Below, in pieces: positions 55,053 through 63,999 of a DNA stretch of 64,000 nucleotides (position 1 is its first letter; every line of letters starts with the position of its first letter). Made by a program: the position numbers and the translations under genes. Under the pieces are notes generated by a model. It saw only the letters and a program-made list of their open reading frames with translations. It searched no databases and was not told where the DNA came from. The stretch is from an uncultured Commensalibacter sp. (GTDB lineage Bacteria; Pseudomonadota; Alphaproteobacteria; Acetobacterales; Acetobacteraceae). The stretch spans positions 1 to 64,000 of the forward strand of contig CAMPDW010000011.1 in the NCBI GenBank assembly GCA_946699565.1. Direction: 5' to 3'.

Positions 55053-56306
55053 ATGGCGCATCAAAATGACTTACAAGATGTTGGTTTGGCTCGACAATAT
55101 GAGGTTTACCCTTACCCCGAGCGTGATCTGAAAGAAGAAACAAAGCGTCTATTAATTGGCAGCCCAAGTCATTTAAATGAAATTGATTATTGGGTGTTTG
55201 GTGGTTTTCGTTCTCCTTCACAACCATTAAGAATTTTAATTGCTGGTTGTGGAACGGGAGATGCCGCAATCATGGTTGCCCAACAAATGACTCGTAACAA
55301 CCGTCCCGGTAAGATTATTTGTTTGGATCGTGCAGAAGCGGTATTAAAAATTGTTAAAGCACGTGCAGCAATACGAAAATTAAATAATATTCAATTTGTA
55401 CAAGGTTCAATTCTTGACTTACCCAATTTAAATTTGGGTACTTTTGATTATATTGATTGTTGTGGTGTTTTACATCATTTACCTGATCCTATTTTAGCGT
55501 TACAAATATTAAAAACACAGTTAAACTCTGGTGGGGGCATGGGGCTAATGGTCTATGCTCCTTATGGACGGACTGGAGTTTACATGCTGCAAGAGGCTTT
55601 ATCGGAGCTTACTTCATTATCAGATCCCCCGGCTAAACGTTTGGATGTTGCAAAAAGGATTATGAAGCATCTTCCTGAAACGGCTTGGCTTCGTTTTAAT
55701 AGTAATTTTGGGGATCATTTAACAGGAAGTGATGCCGGTCTTTATGATCTTTTATTAAATCCACGAGATCGTGCCTATAAAATTACAGAATTATGGGATT
55801 TGCTAGATCAAACAGGGTTTGCAATTAATGGTCTAATTGAACCCGCACGTTATAATCCTACTTATCTGATTACTGACCCTAGAATAAGGGAAAAATTCAA
55901 GCAATTAGATATAAAAACGCGGGCGGGAATTGCTGAATCTCTTGCAGGGAATATGTCAACACATGTTGTTTACGTGCGTCGAGCAGAAGATACATGTCAT
56001 TTCGTTGATCCATGTTCTATGGATTCCATTCCTTTCATGCGTGAAATACCTGGTGAAATTTTAGCCAACCAAATTTTATCCTCCAATCTTTTACCGTATT
56101 CATTTGGGATGTTAACCATTATGTTGCCTTTGCCGCCTCAGGCACGTGGGTTTCTAGGGTTAGTTAATAACCAGCGCTCTATCGGTGAGATAGTTGAAAT
56201 TGTTAAAAATCGTGGGGTTGAAACTCATCGAGTTCTACTTTTATGGAAGCAAACTTTTGATATTTTAAGAAGTATTAATCAGGTTTTTGTTAAATCAGCA
56301 TTTTAA
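55053..56306 (+). CDS. Class I SAM-dependent methyltransferase
   Basis: A 417-residue protein. QYEVYPYPERD (about 16-26), like the start of an alphaproteobacterial methyltransferase group, precedes the SAM-binding ILIAGCGTGDAA (about 61-72), an acidic ICLDRAEAV and DCCGVLHHLPDPI. The C-terminal half (about 210-417) is an additional helical domain of unknown kind. It begins at the base after the OpuAC-like stop, so the two are translationally linked. The methyl acceptor is unknown. fabD follows 23 bases later. Confidence 0.82.
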   Translation: MAHQNDLQDVGLARQYEVYPYPERDLKEETKRLLIGSPSHLNEIDYWVFGGFRSPSQPLRILIAGCGTGDAAIMVAQQMTRNNRPGKIICLDRAEAVLKIVKARAAIRKLNNIQFVQGSILDLPNLNLGTFDYIDCCGVLHHLPDPILALQILKTQLNSGGGMGLMVYAPYGRTGVYMLQEALSELTSLSDPPAKRLDVAKRIMKHLPETAWLRFNSNFGDHLTGSDAGLYDLLLNPRDRAYKITELWDLLDQTGFAINGLIEPARYNPTYLITDPRIREKFKQLDIKTRAGIAESLAGNMSTHVVYVRRAEDTCHFVDPCSMDSIPFMREIPGEILANQILSSNLLPYSFGMLTIMLPLPPQARGFLGLVNNQRSIGEIVEIVKNRGVETHRVLLLWKQTFDILRSINQVFVKSAF

Positions 56307-56329
56307 TTTTATATATATAGGAATATTTT

Positions 56330-57286
56330 ATGATGAAATGTGTTTTTCTATTTCCTGGTCAGGGAAGTCAATATATCGGTATGGGTAAGGCATTAGCTGA
56401 GTCTTTTCCTGTTGCAAGAGAAGTTTATGAAACGTTAGACGAAACGCTTAAACAATCATTATCCAAAGTTATGATGGAAGGCCCTATAGAAGAATTAACT
56501 TTGACGCAAAATACACAACCTATTTTGATGGCGCATTCTATTGCTGTGTTTAGGGTTCTGGAAAAAGATTTTAATATTAAACCTTCTTATCTTGTTTCAA
56601 TGGCGGCAGGACATTCTTTGGGTGAATATTCCGCACTTTGTGCCTCTGGTGTCTTTGATTTTGTAACGACAATTAAATTGTTGCGAATAAGAGGCGAGGC
56701 CATGCAAAATGCCGTTCCTATTGGACAAGGTGGAATGGCTGCAATACTGAATGTAACGGTTGAACAGGCTCAAAATTTATGTAAACAAGCAACTCAAGAT
56801 CACTCAATCGTTTCGGTTGCTAATGATAATGGAGCTTCACAAGTTGTTATTTCAGGCCATATGGATGCGATTGATCGTGTAATGGCGTTGGCTAAAGAAA
56901 CTGGTGTTCGTCGTGTTATAAAATTACCTGTTTCAGCACCTTTTCATAGTCTTTTAATGAAACCTGCCGCTCAAAAAATGCAGGAAGCTCTAGAGCACGT
57001 CGTTCCGAAACAATTTACTTTTCCAGTTATTGCCAATATAACCGCTCGCCCTTACGATAGTTCATTATCTGTTAAAGATTCGTTGGTTAAACAAGTTACT
57101 GGATCCGTAAGATGGGCAGAAACAATGGATTATTTGCTTGATCAAAAAGTTAATTGTTTTGTCGAAGTGGGTGCGGGAAAAGTTTTATCTAAAATGATGC
57201 AACGTATTGCACCAGATCGTAAAGTTTATTCAGTTGATACACCTATAGAGCTTGAGGAAGTTGCAAAAATATTCTCTGATTTTTAA
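56330..57286 (+). CDS. fabD: Malonyl-CoA:ACP transacylase
   Basis: A 318-residue enzyme loading malonyl groups on acyl carrier protein. FPGQGSQYIGMG at the start, AGHSLGEYSAL with Ser96, and the PVSAPFHSLLM segment with the catalytic His are diagnostic. AGGAA six bases upstream supports ATG 56330 (an ATG follows directly at 56333). First of fabD-fabG-acpP-fabF; the gap to fabG is only 12 to 21 bases. Confidence 0.96.
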   Translation: MMKCVFLFPGQGSQYIGMGKALAESFPVAREVYETLDETLKQSLSKVMMEGPIEELTLTQNTQPILMAHSIAVFRVLEKDFNIKPSYLVSMAAGHSLGEYSALCASGVFDFVTTIKLLRIRGEAMQNAVPIGQGGMAAILNVTVEQAQNLCKQATQDHSIVSVANDNGASQVVISGHMDAIDRVMALAKETGVRRVIKLPVSAPFHSLLMKPAAQKMQEALEHVVPKQFTFPVIANITARPYDSSLSVKDSLVKQVTGSVRWAETMDYLLDQKVNCFVEVGAGKVLSKMMQRIAPDRKVYSVDTPIELEEVAKIFSDF

Positions 57287-57307
57287 AAAATAAGGAATTT
57301 GAAAAAT

Positions 57308-58051
57308 ATGTTTAGATTAGATAATAAATTGGCGTTAATTACAGGTGCCTCTGGTGGAATTGGGCGAGCAATTGCAAAAGCATATGTAAAACAAGGTGCT
57401 AAAGTTATCCTTTCTGGAACAAGAGAAAAGATTTTAAAGGAAATTCAGGAAGAGCTTGGTGAACAAAATGCTTTTATTCAAAGCGCAAATTTAAAAGATG
57501 CGGAATCTATTAAAAATCTTATTCCCAATGCAGAAAAACAAGTTGATGCTCCGATTGATATTTTAGTGAATAGTGCGGGTTTAACACGTGATAACTTGTC
57601 TATTCGGATGAAGGAATCAGAATGGTTGGAAGTTTTGGATGTTGATTTGTCCGTTCCCTTTCAATTAAGTCAAATTGCATTAAAAAGTATGATTCGTCGT
57701 CGTTTTGGTCGAATTATTAATATTGCTTCTATTATTGGATTTGTTGGGAATGCAGGACAGGCAAATTATTCTGCTGCTAAAGGGGGTTTAATTGCTATGA
57801 GTAAAAGCCTTGCTTTAGAAGTAGCAAAAAAAGGTGTTACCGTTAATGTTATTGCACCTGGATTTATTGAAACAGCAATGACAGCAGTTTTGTCAGACGA
57901 ACAACAATCGAAATTATTACAGAAAATTCCTTGTAATCGTGTGGGGAACGTTGATGATGTGGCTGGTGCAGCTGTTTATTTGGCTTCTAATGAAGCGGAA
58001 TGGGTCACGGGGACAAGTTTGCATGTTAATGGTGGAATGTTCATGGGATAA
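57308..58051 (+). CDS. fabG: 3-Oxoacyl-ACP reductase
   Basis: A short-chain dehydrogenase of about 247 residues reducing beta-ketoacyl-ACP with NADPH. ITGASGGIGRAIA, ILVNSAGLTRDNL, INIASIIGFVGNAGQANYSAAKGG (Ser, Tyr and Lys of the catalytic set) and VIAPGFIETAMT are present in pieces. A TTG at 57299 in frame would add three residues, but TAAGGA sits properly for ATG 57308. Between fabD and acpP. Confidence 0.96.
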   Translation: MFRLDNKLALITGASGGIGRAIAKAYVKQGAKVILSGTREKILKEIQEELGEQNAFIQSANLKDAESIKNLIPNAEKQVDAPIDILVNSAGLTRDNLSIRMKESEWLEVLDVDLSVPFQLSQIALKSMIRRRFGRIINIASIIGFVGNAGQANYSAAKGGLIAMSKSLALEVAKKGVTVNVIAPGFIETAMTAVLSDEQQSKLLQKIPCNRVGNVDDVAGAAVYLASNEAEWVTGTSLHVNGGMFMG

Positions 58052-58103
58052 AAGAATTTTGTTAATTAAATAGTTGAATATAACGTGAAATTATAATATT
58101 GGT

Positions 58104-58140
58104 TTTGCTTGGTTATGCAAAGGAAATGTGTTATTTCCTT
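58104..58140 (+). terminator. Nested hairpins between fabG and acpP
   Basis: Two stems share two bases: TTTGC (58104-58108) with GCAAA (58117-58121), and AAGGAAAT (58120-58127) with ATTTCCTT (58133-58140; five-base loop). The second stem is perfect. No T run follows, so partial termination, an attenuator or mRNA processing ahead of the highly expressed acpP are equally possible. Confidence 0.35.
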
Positions 58141-58240
58141 ATATCAACTGAGTGTAATAATTTTAAATTTTAAAATTTTGGAAATTTAACGTTATTAAGA
58201 TTAAATTTATAGGCTTTATAGTTATAAAAGGATAAATATA

Positions 58241-58483
58241 ATGAGTGATATTGCTGATAAAATAAAAAAAATTGTTGTTGAACATCTAGGCATTGAAGAA
58301 TCAAAGGTAACTCCAGAAGCATCTTTTATAGATGATTTAGGAGCTGATAGCTTGGATACAGTTGAACTTGTTATGGCTTTTGAAGAAGCTTTTAATGTTG
58401 AAATTCCTGAAGATGCTGCGGAAAAGATTGTAACAGTAAAGGATGCAATAGATTACATTCAAAAACAAAAACAGGCTTCTTAA
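58241..58483 (+). CDS. acpP: Acyl carrier protein
   Basis: An 80-residue acidic protein, the phosphopantetheine-carrying shuttle of fatty acid synthesis. The attachment motif [16 protein letters not shown] has Ser37. Length and sequence are typical. It is preceded by a 189-base gap with hairpins and AAAGGATAA as ribosome site, and is followed 48 bases later by fabF, suggesting its own promoter inside the fab cluster. Confidence 0.98.
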   Translation: MSDIADKIKKIVVEHLGIEESKVTPEASFIDDLGADSLDTVELVMAFEEAFNVEIPEDAAEKIVTVKDAIDYIQKQKQAS

Positions 58484-58531
58484 TTAAAAGTCTATAACAT
58501 TATCGATTCATAAAATTTATAGGATAATTTA

Positions 58532-59812
58532 ATGACAAGTAAGAATTCATGGCCACGCCGTAGGGTAGTTGTTACTGGAATGGGAGTTGTTAGCCCTCTT
58601 GGAATTGGTATCGATAATGTTTGGAAAAGGCTTATTGCTGGTGAAAGTGGTATTGGCAAAATTAAAAGTTTCGATGCTTCAAGAGTTGCTGCACAGATCG
58701 CTGGTGAAATACCAGAAGGATCCAAAGCAGAAGGTAAGCTTGATCTTAAAGAATGGGTTGCAGTTAAAGATCTTAAAAAAATGGATCGTTTTATTCAACT
58801 GGGGATGATTGCAGCAATGCAAGCTGTTGAAGATTCTGGTTGGAAACCTCAAAGTGAAGCAGCTCGAATTGCAACGGGTGTCATGATTGGATCAGGAATA
58901 GGTGGTTTGCAAACAATTTACGAAACCTCTATTAAAGTTCATGATGGTTATGCTAGGAAAGTCTCTCCTTTTTTTATTCCTTCTGCCTTAATTAATCTGG
59001 TTTCTGGTTATGTTTCTATTAAATATGGTTTTAAGGGTCCAAATCATTCAGTTGTCACAGCCTGTGCAACAGGTGTGCATGCCATAGGTGATGCGAGTCG
59101 TATTATTTCTATGGGTGATGCTGATGTAATGATTGCAGGTGGTGCGGAAGCGGCTATTTGTGAACTAGGTATTGCTGGTTTTTGTTCTGCTAGAGCATTA
59201 TCTACTGGATTTAATGATATGCCTCAAAAGGCTTCAAGAACTTGGGATAAAGATCGTGATGGATTTGTTATGGGTGAGGGGTCAGGTATTCTTGTTTTAG
59301 AAGAATATGAGCATGCAAAAGTGCGTGGTGCAAAAATTTATGGTGAGATTATTGGGTATGGAATGTCTGGTGATGCTTATCATATTACAGCTCCAGCTGA
59401 AGGGCATGAAGGTGCATATCGTGCGATGGCAACAGCTATAAAACATGCGGGTATAACTTTGGAAGATGTCGATTACATTAACGCACATGGCACATCAACG
59501 ATGGCTGACGATTTAGAATTAGAAGCTGTTGAACGGTTATTTGGTGATGCTAGCAAGCATTTGGCAATGTCTTCAACAAAAACATCTATTGGTCATTTAT
59601 TAGGTGCTGCGGGTGCCGTTGAAGCTATTTTTTCAATATTATCAATTTGTAATAATGAAGTTCCACCGACATTAAATTTGGATCATCCATCAAGAAAAAG
59701 TGTTATTGATCGTGTTGCCCATATGGCTCAACAAAGGAAAGTTGACGTTGCATTATCAAACAGCTTTGGTTTTGGTGGTACAAACGCAAGTTTAATTTTT
59801 AAAAGAGTATAA
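58532..59812 (+). CDS. fabF: 3-Oxoacyl-ACP synthase II
   Basis: A 426-residue condensing enzyme extending acyl-ACP with malonyl-ACP. VVVTGMGVVSPLG at the start, VVTACATGVHAIGDA with Cys178, NAHGTSTMADDLE (first His) and SIGHLLGAAGAVE (second His) are diagnostic; NSFGFGGTNASLIF ends it. Complete. Followed by mltG at 38 bases, the usual order. Confidence 0.97.
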   Translation: MTSKNSWPRRRVVVTGMGVVSPLGIGIDNVWKRLIAGESGIGKIKSFDASRVAAQIAGEIPEGSKAEGKLDLKEWVAVKDLKKMDRFIQLGMIAAMQAVEDSGWKPQSEAARIATGVMIGSGIGGLQTIYETSIKVHDGYARKVSPFFIPSALINLVSGYVSIKYGFKGPNHSVVTACATGVHAIGDASRIISMGDADVMIAGGAEAAICELGIAGFCSARALSTGFNDMPQKASRTWDKDRDGFVMGEGSGILVLEEYEHAKVRGAKIYGEIIGYGMSGDAYHITAPAEGHEGAYRAMATAIKHAGITLEDVDYINAHGTSTMADDLELEAVERLFGDASKHLAMSSTKTSIGHLLGAAGAVEAIFSILSICNNEVPPTLNLDHPSRKSVIDRVAHMAQQRKVDVALSNSFGFGGTNASLIFKRV

Positions 59813-59850
59813 TTTTTAAAGTATATTATTTCATTATAGGTTTAAAAGTA

Positions 59851-60810
59851 ATGCGTCGATTTATTTTTATAGGTATTGCATTACTTTTTTGTGTTCTATT
59901 TTTATTTATCTGTGGGAAATATACTTATTCTGGAACGGGTCCTTTAGAAAATACAAAAAATATTGTAGTTTCTAAAGGAAATGTTAAGACTATTTTAAAT
60001 CAGCTTCAAAATGAACATGTTATTTTTTCTTCATATTGGAGTGGATTTATTTTTAGGATCAGTGTGAAATTAACTGAAAAAACTGGTATGTTGCATGCTG
60101 CAGAATTTACGTTTCCCAAACAGGTTTCTATAAAACAAGCTATTGATATTTTACGACATGCCAAGCCTGTACAACATAAATTAACTATTCCAGAAGGATT
60201 AACAGCATTTCAAATTACTAATTTAATTAATGAAGCTCCTTTTATGATAGGTAATGTCACACCACCTGAAGAAGGAACCATATTGCCTCAAACCTATGCT
60301 TATGAATGGGGGATGAATCGCGAAAAAATAATGTATCAAATGCAAATCGCGATGCAAAAAAAGCTTAAAAAAATTTGGGATAATCGAGAAGTTATAGCTG
60401 AAATTAAAACGCAACAAGATTTAGTAACGTTGGCATCGATTGTTGAAAAAGAAACAGCTTTAAAACGGGAGCGCCCATTGATTGCACGGGTCTTTATTAA
60501 CCGTATGCATACTGGAATGAAATTACAATCTGATCCTACTGTTGCGTATGCTTTAACAGATGGTAAAAATGATTTAGATCGTCCATTGACGAGAAAAGAT
60601 TGGGAAATTGTTAATCCCTATAATACTTATTGGACAAATATGTTACCGCCTACACCCATATGTTCTCCTGGTGAAGCAGCGATGGAGGCGGTTGCTCATC
60701 CTGCTGAAGGAAAAATATTATACTTTGTCGCAAATGGAACGGGTGGTCATAGTTTTTCTATTACTTTAACGCAACATAATCGTAATGTTAGATTAATAAA
60801 AAAAAGATAG
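59851..60810 (+). CDS. mltG: Endolytic murein transglycosylase MltG
   Basis: A 319-residue inner-membrane protein with one N-terminal helix (about 3-24) and a periplasmic YceG domain. IPEGLTAFQI, LASIVEKETA with the likely catalytic Glu, RPLIARVFINRMHTGMKLQSDPTVAYAL in pieces and NPYNTYW with PPTPICSPG are family signatures. It cleaves nascent glycan strands and so sets their length. Last gene of the fab cluster; its TAG lies inside a strong hairpin. Confidence 0.94.
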   Translation: MRRFIFIGIALLFCVLFLFICGKYTYSGTGPLENTKNIVVSKGNVKTILNQLQNEHVIFSSYWSGFIFRISVKLTEKTGMLHAAEFTFPKQVSIKQAIDILRHAKPVQHKLTIPEGLTAFQITNLINEAPFMIGNVTPPEEGTILPQTYAYEWGMNREKIMYQMQIAMQKKLKKIWDNREVIAEIKTQQDLVTLASIVEKETALKRERPLIARVFINRMHTGMKLQSDPTVAYALTDGKNDLDRPLTRKDWEIVNPYNTYWTNMLPPTPICSPGEAAMEAVAHPAEGKILYFVANGTGGHSFSITLTQHNRNVRLIKKR

Positions 60811-60828
60811 TTAAAAATAACTATCTTT
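60803..60828. terminator. Strong hairpin terminator over the mltG stop codon
   Basis: AAAGATAGTTA (60803-60813) is exactly complementary to TAACTATCTTT (60818-60828), with a four-base loop and T-rich sequence (CTTCTTT) after it on the plus strand and A-rich sequence before it, i.e. a U run in the leftward transcript. It overlaps the mltG TAG (60808-60810) and can end transcripts of both mltG and the convergent SYLF gene. Confidence 0.75.
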
Positions 60829-60848
60829 CTTCTTTAACTCTTATTTAT

Positions 60849-61691
60849 TTAATGTCTTTTAATTTTTGAAGGTGCAGGTAAATTTTCTGATTGAATATGA
60901 TGGTTGGATGAATAATCATCTTGAGGGGCAAGATCAATAGCGCCATCGTTATTATTATCATTATTATTCTGGTTTCTTGACGAGATCATTTTTGATGAGT
61001 TTTGTGCTATGTCTGAATATTTAATCAAAATTTTACGAAGACGGTTGGCAGATGGGTTATTAACACGCATTGCCATAACAATATCTTCTGGTCCTACAAT
61101 TTGATTATAATATTTATGATTGGCACTGCTATTAACTTTAAGTTTAGATCCCTTGAGAGATGCTCCAACAAATAAGCCAGATGATTTTTGCAAGTTATAA
61201 ATATCAGCCGTGGCTTTATCAGCATTGCTATTTGCTTTTGCCGCTGTTGCAGAGGCACTTGCACCCATTGTAAATTGGCTATCTAATAATTTACGTAAGC
61301 TTTTTTCATTCATGATGAAAAGTAAAACTTCAGTATTTTGAACACCAAGTTGTAAACCGAAAGAACCACTTGACATTTTATAAAAAGCTGGACTTGACCA
61401 GGAATTACGTGCGTCCCTCGATAATAAGACACAATCCCCCCCTGATCCACCAAAAACCAAGGAAATATGTGTGATATTAGGACAAATCATAACGGCACGG
61501 GCATTTTTTAATCGTGAATATACGTGATTCGTCGACGACATATTATCGAAAACGTCTTGTACAGCTAAAACTGAATGATCGACAATAGACTGCACTTTAT
61601 CTGTTTTTGCATTCGTTTTTTGAGGTGAAAAAGAAACAAGGGCTGATAAAAACAGTAACGGGATATAGTGATAAAAATTATTTTTTTTCAT
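60849..61691 (-). CDS. SYLF-domain (Ysc84-like) lipid-binding protein
   Basis: A 280-residue secreted protein with an N-terminal signal (about 1-28, cut near TNA-K). The SYLF pattern is visible: ARAVMICPNITHISLVFGGSGGDCVLLSR, SSPAFYKMSSGSFGLQLGVQNTEVLLFIMNE, and GASLKGSKLKV in pieces. Such domains bind phosphoinositides or other lipids in eukaryotes; in bacteria the role is open. An Asn/Gln/Asp-rich C-terminal tail (about 235-280) is probably disordered. It is transcribed against mltG. Confidence 0.87.
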   Translation of the reverse strand: MKKNNFYHYIPLLFLSALVSFSPQKTNAKTDKVQSIVDHSVLAVQDVFDNMSSTNHVYSRLKNARAVMICPNITHISLVFGGSGGDCVLLSRDARNSWSSPAFYKMSSGSFGLQLGVQNTEVLLFIMNEKSLRKLLDSQFTMGASASATAAKANSNADKATADIYNLQKSSGLFVGASLKGSKLKVNSSANHKYYNQIVGPEDIVMAMRVNNPSANRLRKILIKYSDIAQNSSKMISSRNQNNNDNNNDGAIDLAPQDDYSSNHHIQSENLPAPSKIKRH

Positions 61692-61743
61692 AGAGATAAT
61701 CTATATAATGTGAAGATCTTAATATAAAAATTAAATGTTATTC

Positions 61744-61766
61744 TATCATAAAATAACTTTATGATA
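61744..61766 (-). terminator. Hairpin at the end of the inositol-monophosphatase-family gene
   Basis: TATCATAAA (61744-61752) pairs exactly with TTTATGATA (61758-61766) with a five-base loop. It overlaps the stop codon of the leftward gene ending at 61759. The tail on the leftward transcript is only moderately U rich. Confidence 0.45.
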
Positions 61767-62547
61767 AGGGAATACTAACGGCTTTTGAAAGGATATCAGC
61801 AATTCCAGAAGTTGCTGTTAAAATTGGTGTCATTTGATATAATCCACCACTTTCTAAAAATGGAGATATACAAGCACCAGCTTCTTTTAATAAGACAAGT
61901 GCTGCCGCAACATCCCAAAGGTTAATAGCCATTTCGTAATGTCCATCTAACCGACCTGTTGCAACATCTACGAGGGACATTGTGCCTGAACCAAGTGTAC
62001 GAATCATAGCACCAGTATTTAGTATAGCTTTAGCATTTTTAAGAAATTCCTCAATCTTGCTGACGTGACTCCATCCTAATTCAACCATGGATATTTTTGG
62101 GTCTTTGACATCAGAAACATGAATTGGATAACCATTCATGAAAGCACCTTTTCCTAAACGTGCTGTATAAAATTCTTTTACGTAGGGTGTAGAGATGATG
62201 CCTAGGGTCGGAATATTTTCTTCCATAAGTCCAAGTGAAATACACCATCTGTTTCTTCCGCGTGCATAATTAGAGGTACCGTCAATAGGGTCAACAATCC
62301 ATCTTAATGAACCAGAACGTGTTTTTCCCTCTTCCTCTCCTTGAAAGCCATCTTCAGGAAAAAGAGATTGAATAGATTTTGAAATAAAATTTTCTATTTT
62401 CCCATCTGTCTCAGTAAGCCAATTCTGAGTGTGTTTGAGGAACCCTTTTGGCCCTCCTGGATTAGGTTGCATTTGTAAAGCAATTTCGGCTGCTTTTTGA
62501 ACAATTTTTTGAGCAGCATTAAAACGGCGTGAAAGTGCATCTGTCAT
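61759..62547 (-). CDS. Inositol monophosphatase family protein
   Basis: A 262-residue Mg-dependent phosphatase. Metal-binding motifs are GEEEGKTRS (Glu), WIVDPIDGTSNYARG (Asp-Pro-Ile-Asp-Gly-Thr) and LWDVAAALVLLKEAG (Asp), all in correct order. Family members dephosphorylate inositol phosphate, histidinol phosphate (HisN) or adenosine 3',5'-bisphosphate; I cannot decide which. It is upstream of the SYLF gene in the same direction at 67 bases. Confidence 0.9.
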   Translation of the reverse strand: MTDALSRRFNAAQKIVQKAAEIALQMQPNPGGPKGFLKHTQNWLTETDGKIENFISKSIQSLFPEDGFQGEEEGKTRSGSLRWIVDPIDGTSNYARGRNRWCISLGLMEENIPTLGIISTPYVKEFYTARLGKGAFMNGYPIHVSDVKDPKISMVELGWSHVSKIEEFLKNAKAILNTGAMIRTLGSGTMSLVDVATGRLDGHYEMAINLWDVAAALVLLKEAGACISPFLESGGLYQMTPILTATSGIADILSKAVSIPLS

Positions 62548-62678
62548 AATAAATCTAACCTTAAGGGAATAAGTTTATTAAAATTTTTATAGAAACAGTT
62601 TGTTTCCTATTTTAAAATAAAACATTAATAAAATATGTTATGTTTGAGAATAAATAAAATAACAATAAGGAAAAAAGA

Positions 62679-62975
62679 ATGACTCAAAAAATTAATTTAG
62701 TTGCTATTCTTGAAGTTAAAGAAGGGGCTTGGTCTCATCTTTCTGAAATAGTTAAAAAATGTATGATGAAATCAAGAGAAGAAAAAGGGAATCATGATTA
62801 TACCATCTATTTTCAAAAAAATAATCAAAATAAAATTGTTTTTATTGAATGCTGGGAAAATCAACAAGTCTTTGATCAGCATTGTCAAACTGAACATTTT
62901 CAAAATCTTATGCAAGTGGTTAAAACTTATGCAACCAAACCTCTCGAATTATTAAATCTTGTTCCTGTAAAATAA
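62679..62975 (+). CDS. ABM-domain protein (putative quinol monooxygenase)
   Basis: A 98-residue dimeric alpha-beta barrel protein. The KEGAWSHLSEIVKKCMMKSREEKGNHDYTIYFQ segment and FIECWENQQVFDQHCQTEHFQ show the typical antibiotic-biosynthesis-monooxygenase (YgiN/LsrG-like) pattern. Small homologues oxidise quinols or isomerise small molecules; the substrate is unknown. An AAGGAAAAAAG ribosome site precedes the ATG. Confidence 0.82.
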   Translation: MTQKINLVAILEVKEGAWSHLSEIVKKCMMKSREEKGNHDYTIYFQKNNQNKIVFIECWENQQVFDQHCQTEHFQNLMQVVKTYATKPLELLNLVPVK

Positions 62976-62991
62976 ATGATTTGACGTTCTT

Positions 62992-63900
62992 ATGTCTATT
63001 TTTGAAACTGATATTTGGCGTGTTGGAATTATTAAGACACCATTAAAGGATGTCATCATCAATGGTGTTAAGACTATTCATTGGTTGGAAGAAGAAGAAA
63101 GCTTTAAATTTTTAGCTGATCCATTCGGAATATATAAGGATGATAAACTTTATGTCTTTGCGGAAGCATATGATTATCGAAAGCGGCATGGTCGAATAGA
63201 GGTATTGATTTTTGATCAGGAATTGGCACTCATTGACCGTCGTGTAGTATTGAATGAACCGTGGCATCTTTCATATCCGATGATAATAGAGGATCAAGGA
63301 GATATCTATATGCTTCCCGAAGCTTATAAATCTGGTCAGACGATATTATATAAAGCGGTTCAATTTCCATATTCTTGGGAAAAAGTGGATTCTTTTTCTT
63401 TCCCTGAGGTTGTGATTGATCCAACCTTATTTTTTTATAATCATTTATGGTGGTTGTTTTACACGCCTGTTAAGGAAGGATTAAGTAAACAAGGTGTTTT
63501 ATCTGTTGCTTGGTCAGAATGTTTAATAGGGCCGTGGCATCTTCATAAGCTTAACCCTGTTAGAATTTCTCCTACAAGTTCTCGTCCTGGAGGAAATGTT
63601 GTCATGATCTCAGAAGGAATAATTCTGCCAACCCAGAATTGTAGTTTAACTTATGGTGGCGGCTTATCCTTTTTAAATATTACGTTATTAACGTCTGATC
63701 AATTTGAAGCACGGGTAAGTGGAAAATGTGAACCCAATAAAGCTTTTTATAATTATACTCAAGGAGTTCATACTCTTAGTGCTGCAGGACCTTATACGCT
63801 GATTGATGCAAAAAAAATTATAAATCAACCGTTGAAACGTCTTTATATTGATAGTCAATATTATAGCTATCAAAAATCAATTAAGACGTTAAATCATTGA
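62992..63900 (+). CDS. Glycosyltransferase-like five-bladed propeller protein (GIPC-transferase N-terminal-type)
   Basis: A 302-residue protein. WLADPF-like FLADPFGIYKDDKLYVFAEAYDYRKRHGRI, then HLSYPMIIEDQGDIYMLPEA, and DPTLFFYNHLWWLFYT are the repeating blade segments of the family related to the N-terminal part of plant glucosamine inositolphosphorylceramide transferases. In bacteria the family is linked to sugar addition to lipids or polysaccharide, usually beside other glycosyltransferases. It starts 16 bases after the ABM gene. Enzyme activity is not proven. Confidence 0.7.
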   Translation: MSIFETDIWRVGIIKTPLKDVIINGVKTIHWLEEEESFKFLADPFGIYKDDKLYVFAEAYDYRKRHGRIEVLIFDQELALIDRRVVLNEPWHLSYPMIIEDQGDIYMLPEAYKSGQTILYKAVQFPYSWEKVDSFSFPEVVIDPTLFFYNHLWWLFYTPVKEGLSKQGVLSVAWSECLIGPWHLHKLNPVRISPTSSRPGGNVVMISEGIILPTQNCSLTYGGGLSFLNITLLTSDQFEARVSGKCEPNKAFYNYTQGVHTLSAAGPYTLIDAKKIINQPLKRLYIDSQYYSYQKSIKTLNH

Positions 63901-63933
63901 TCATGTAAAATGATTTTAAGAAGATGAGAAAGA

Positions 63934-63999
63934 CTAGCGTTCACATATTAATGTATTCACTAATTTAAGGTCATCTGGTTTATCTACATCAACAGCTGC
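63934..63999 (-). CDS. C-terminal end of a nucleotidyltransferase-like gene, cut by the window edge
   Basis: On the minus strand the last 21 residues of a protein read AAVDVDKPDDLKLVNTLICER before the stop at 63934-63936. 'VDVDxPDDL' near the C-terminus is typical of NTP-transferase (GlmU/MobA/cytidylyltransferase-like) sequences, and the adjacent glycosyltransferase-like gene would fit sugar-nucleotide metabolism. Most of the gene lies beyond the window, so this is only a suggestion. Confidence 0.4.
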   Translation of the reverse strand, partial: AAVDVDKPDDLKLVNTLICER

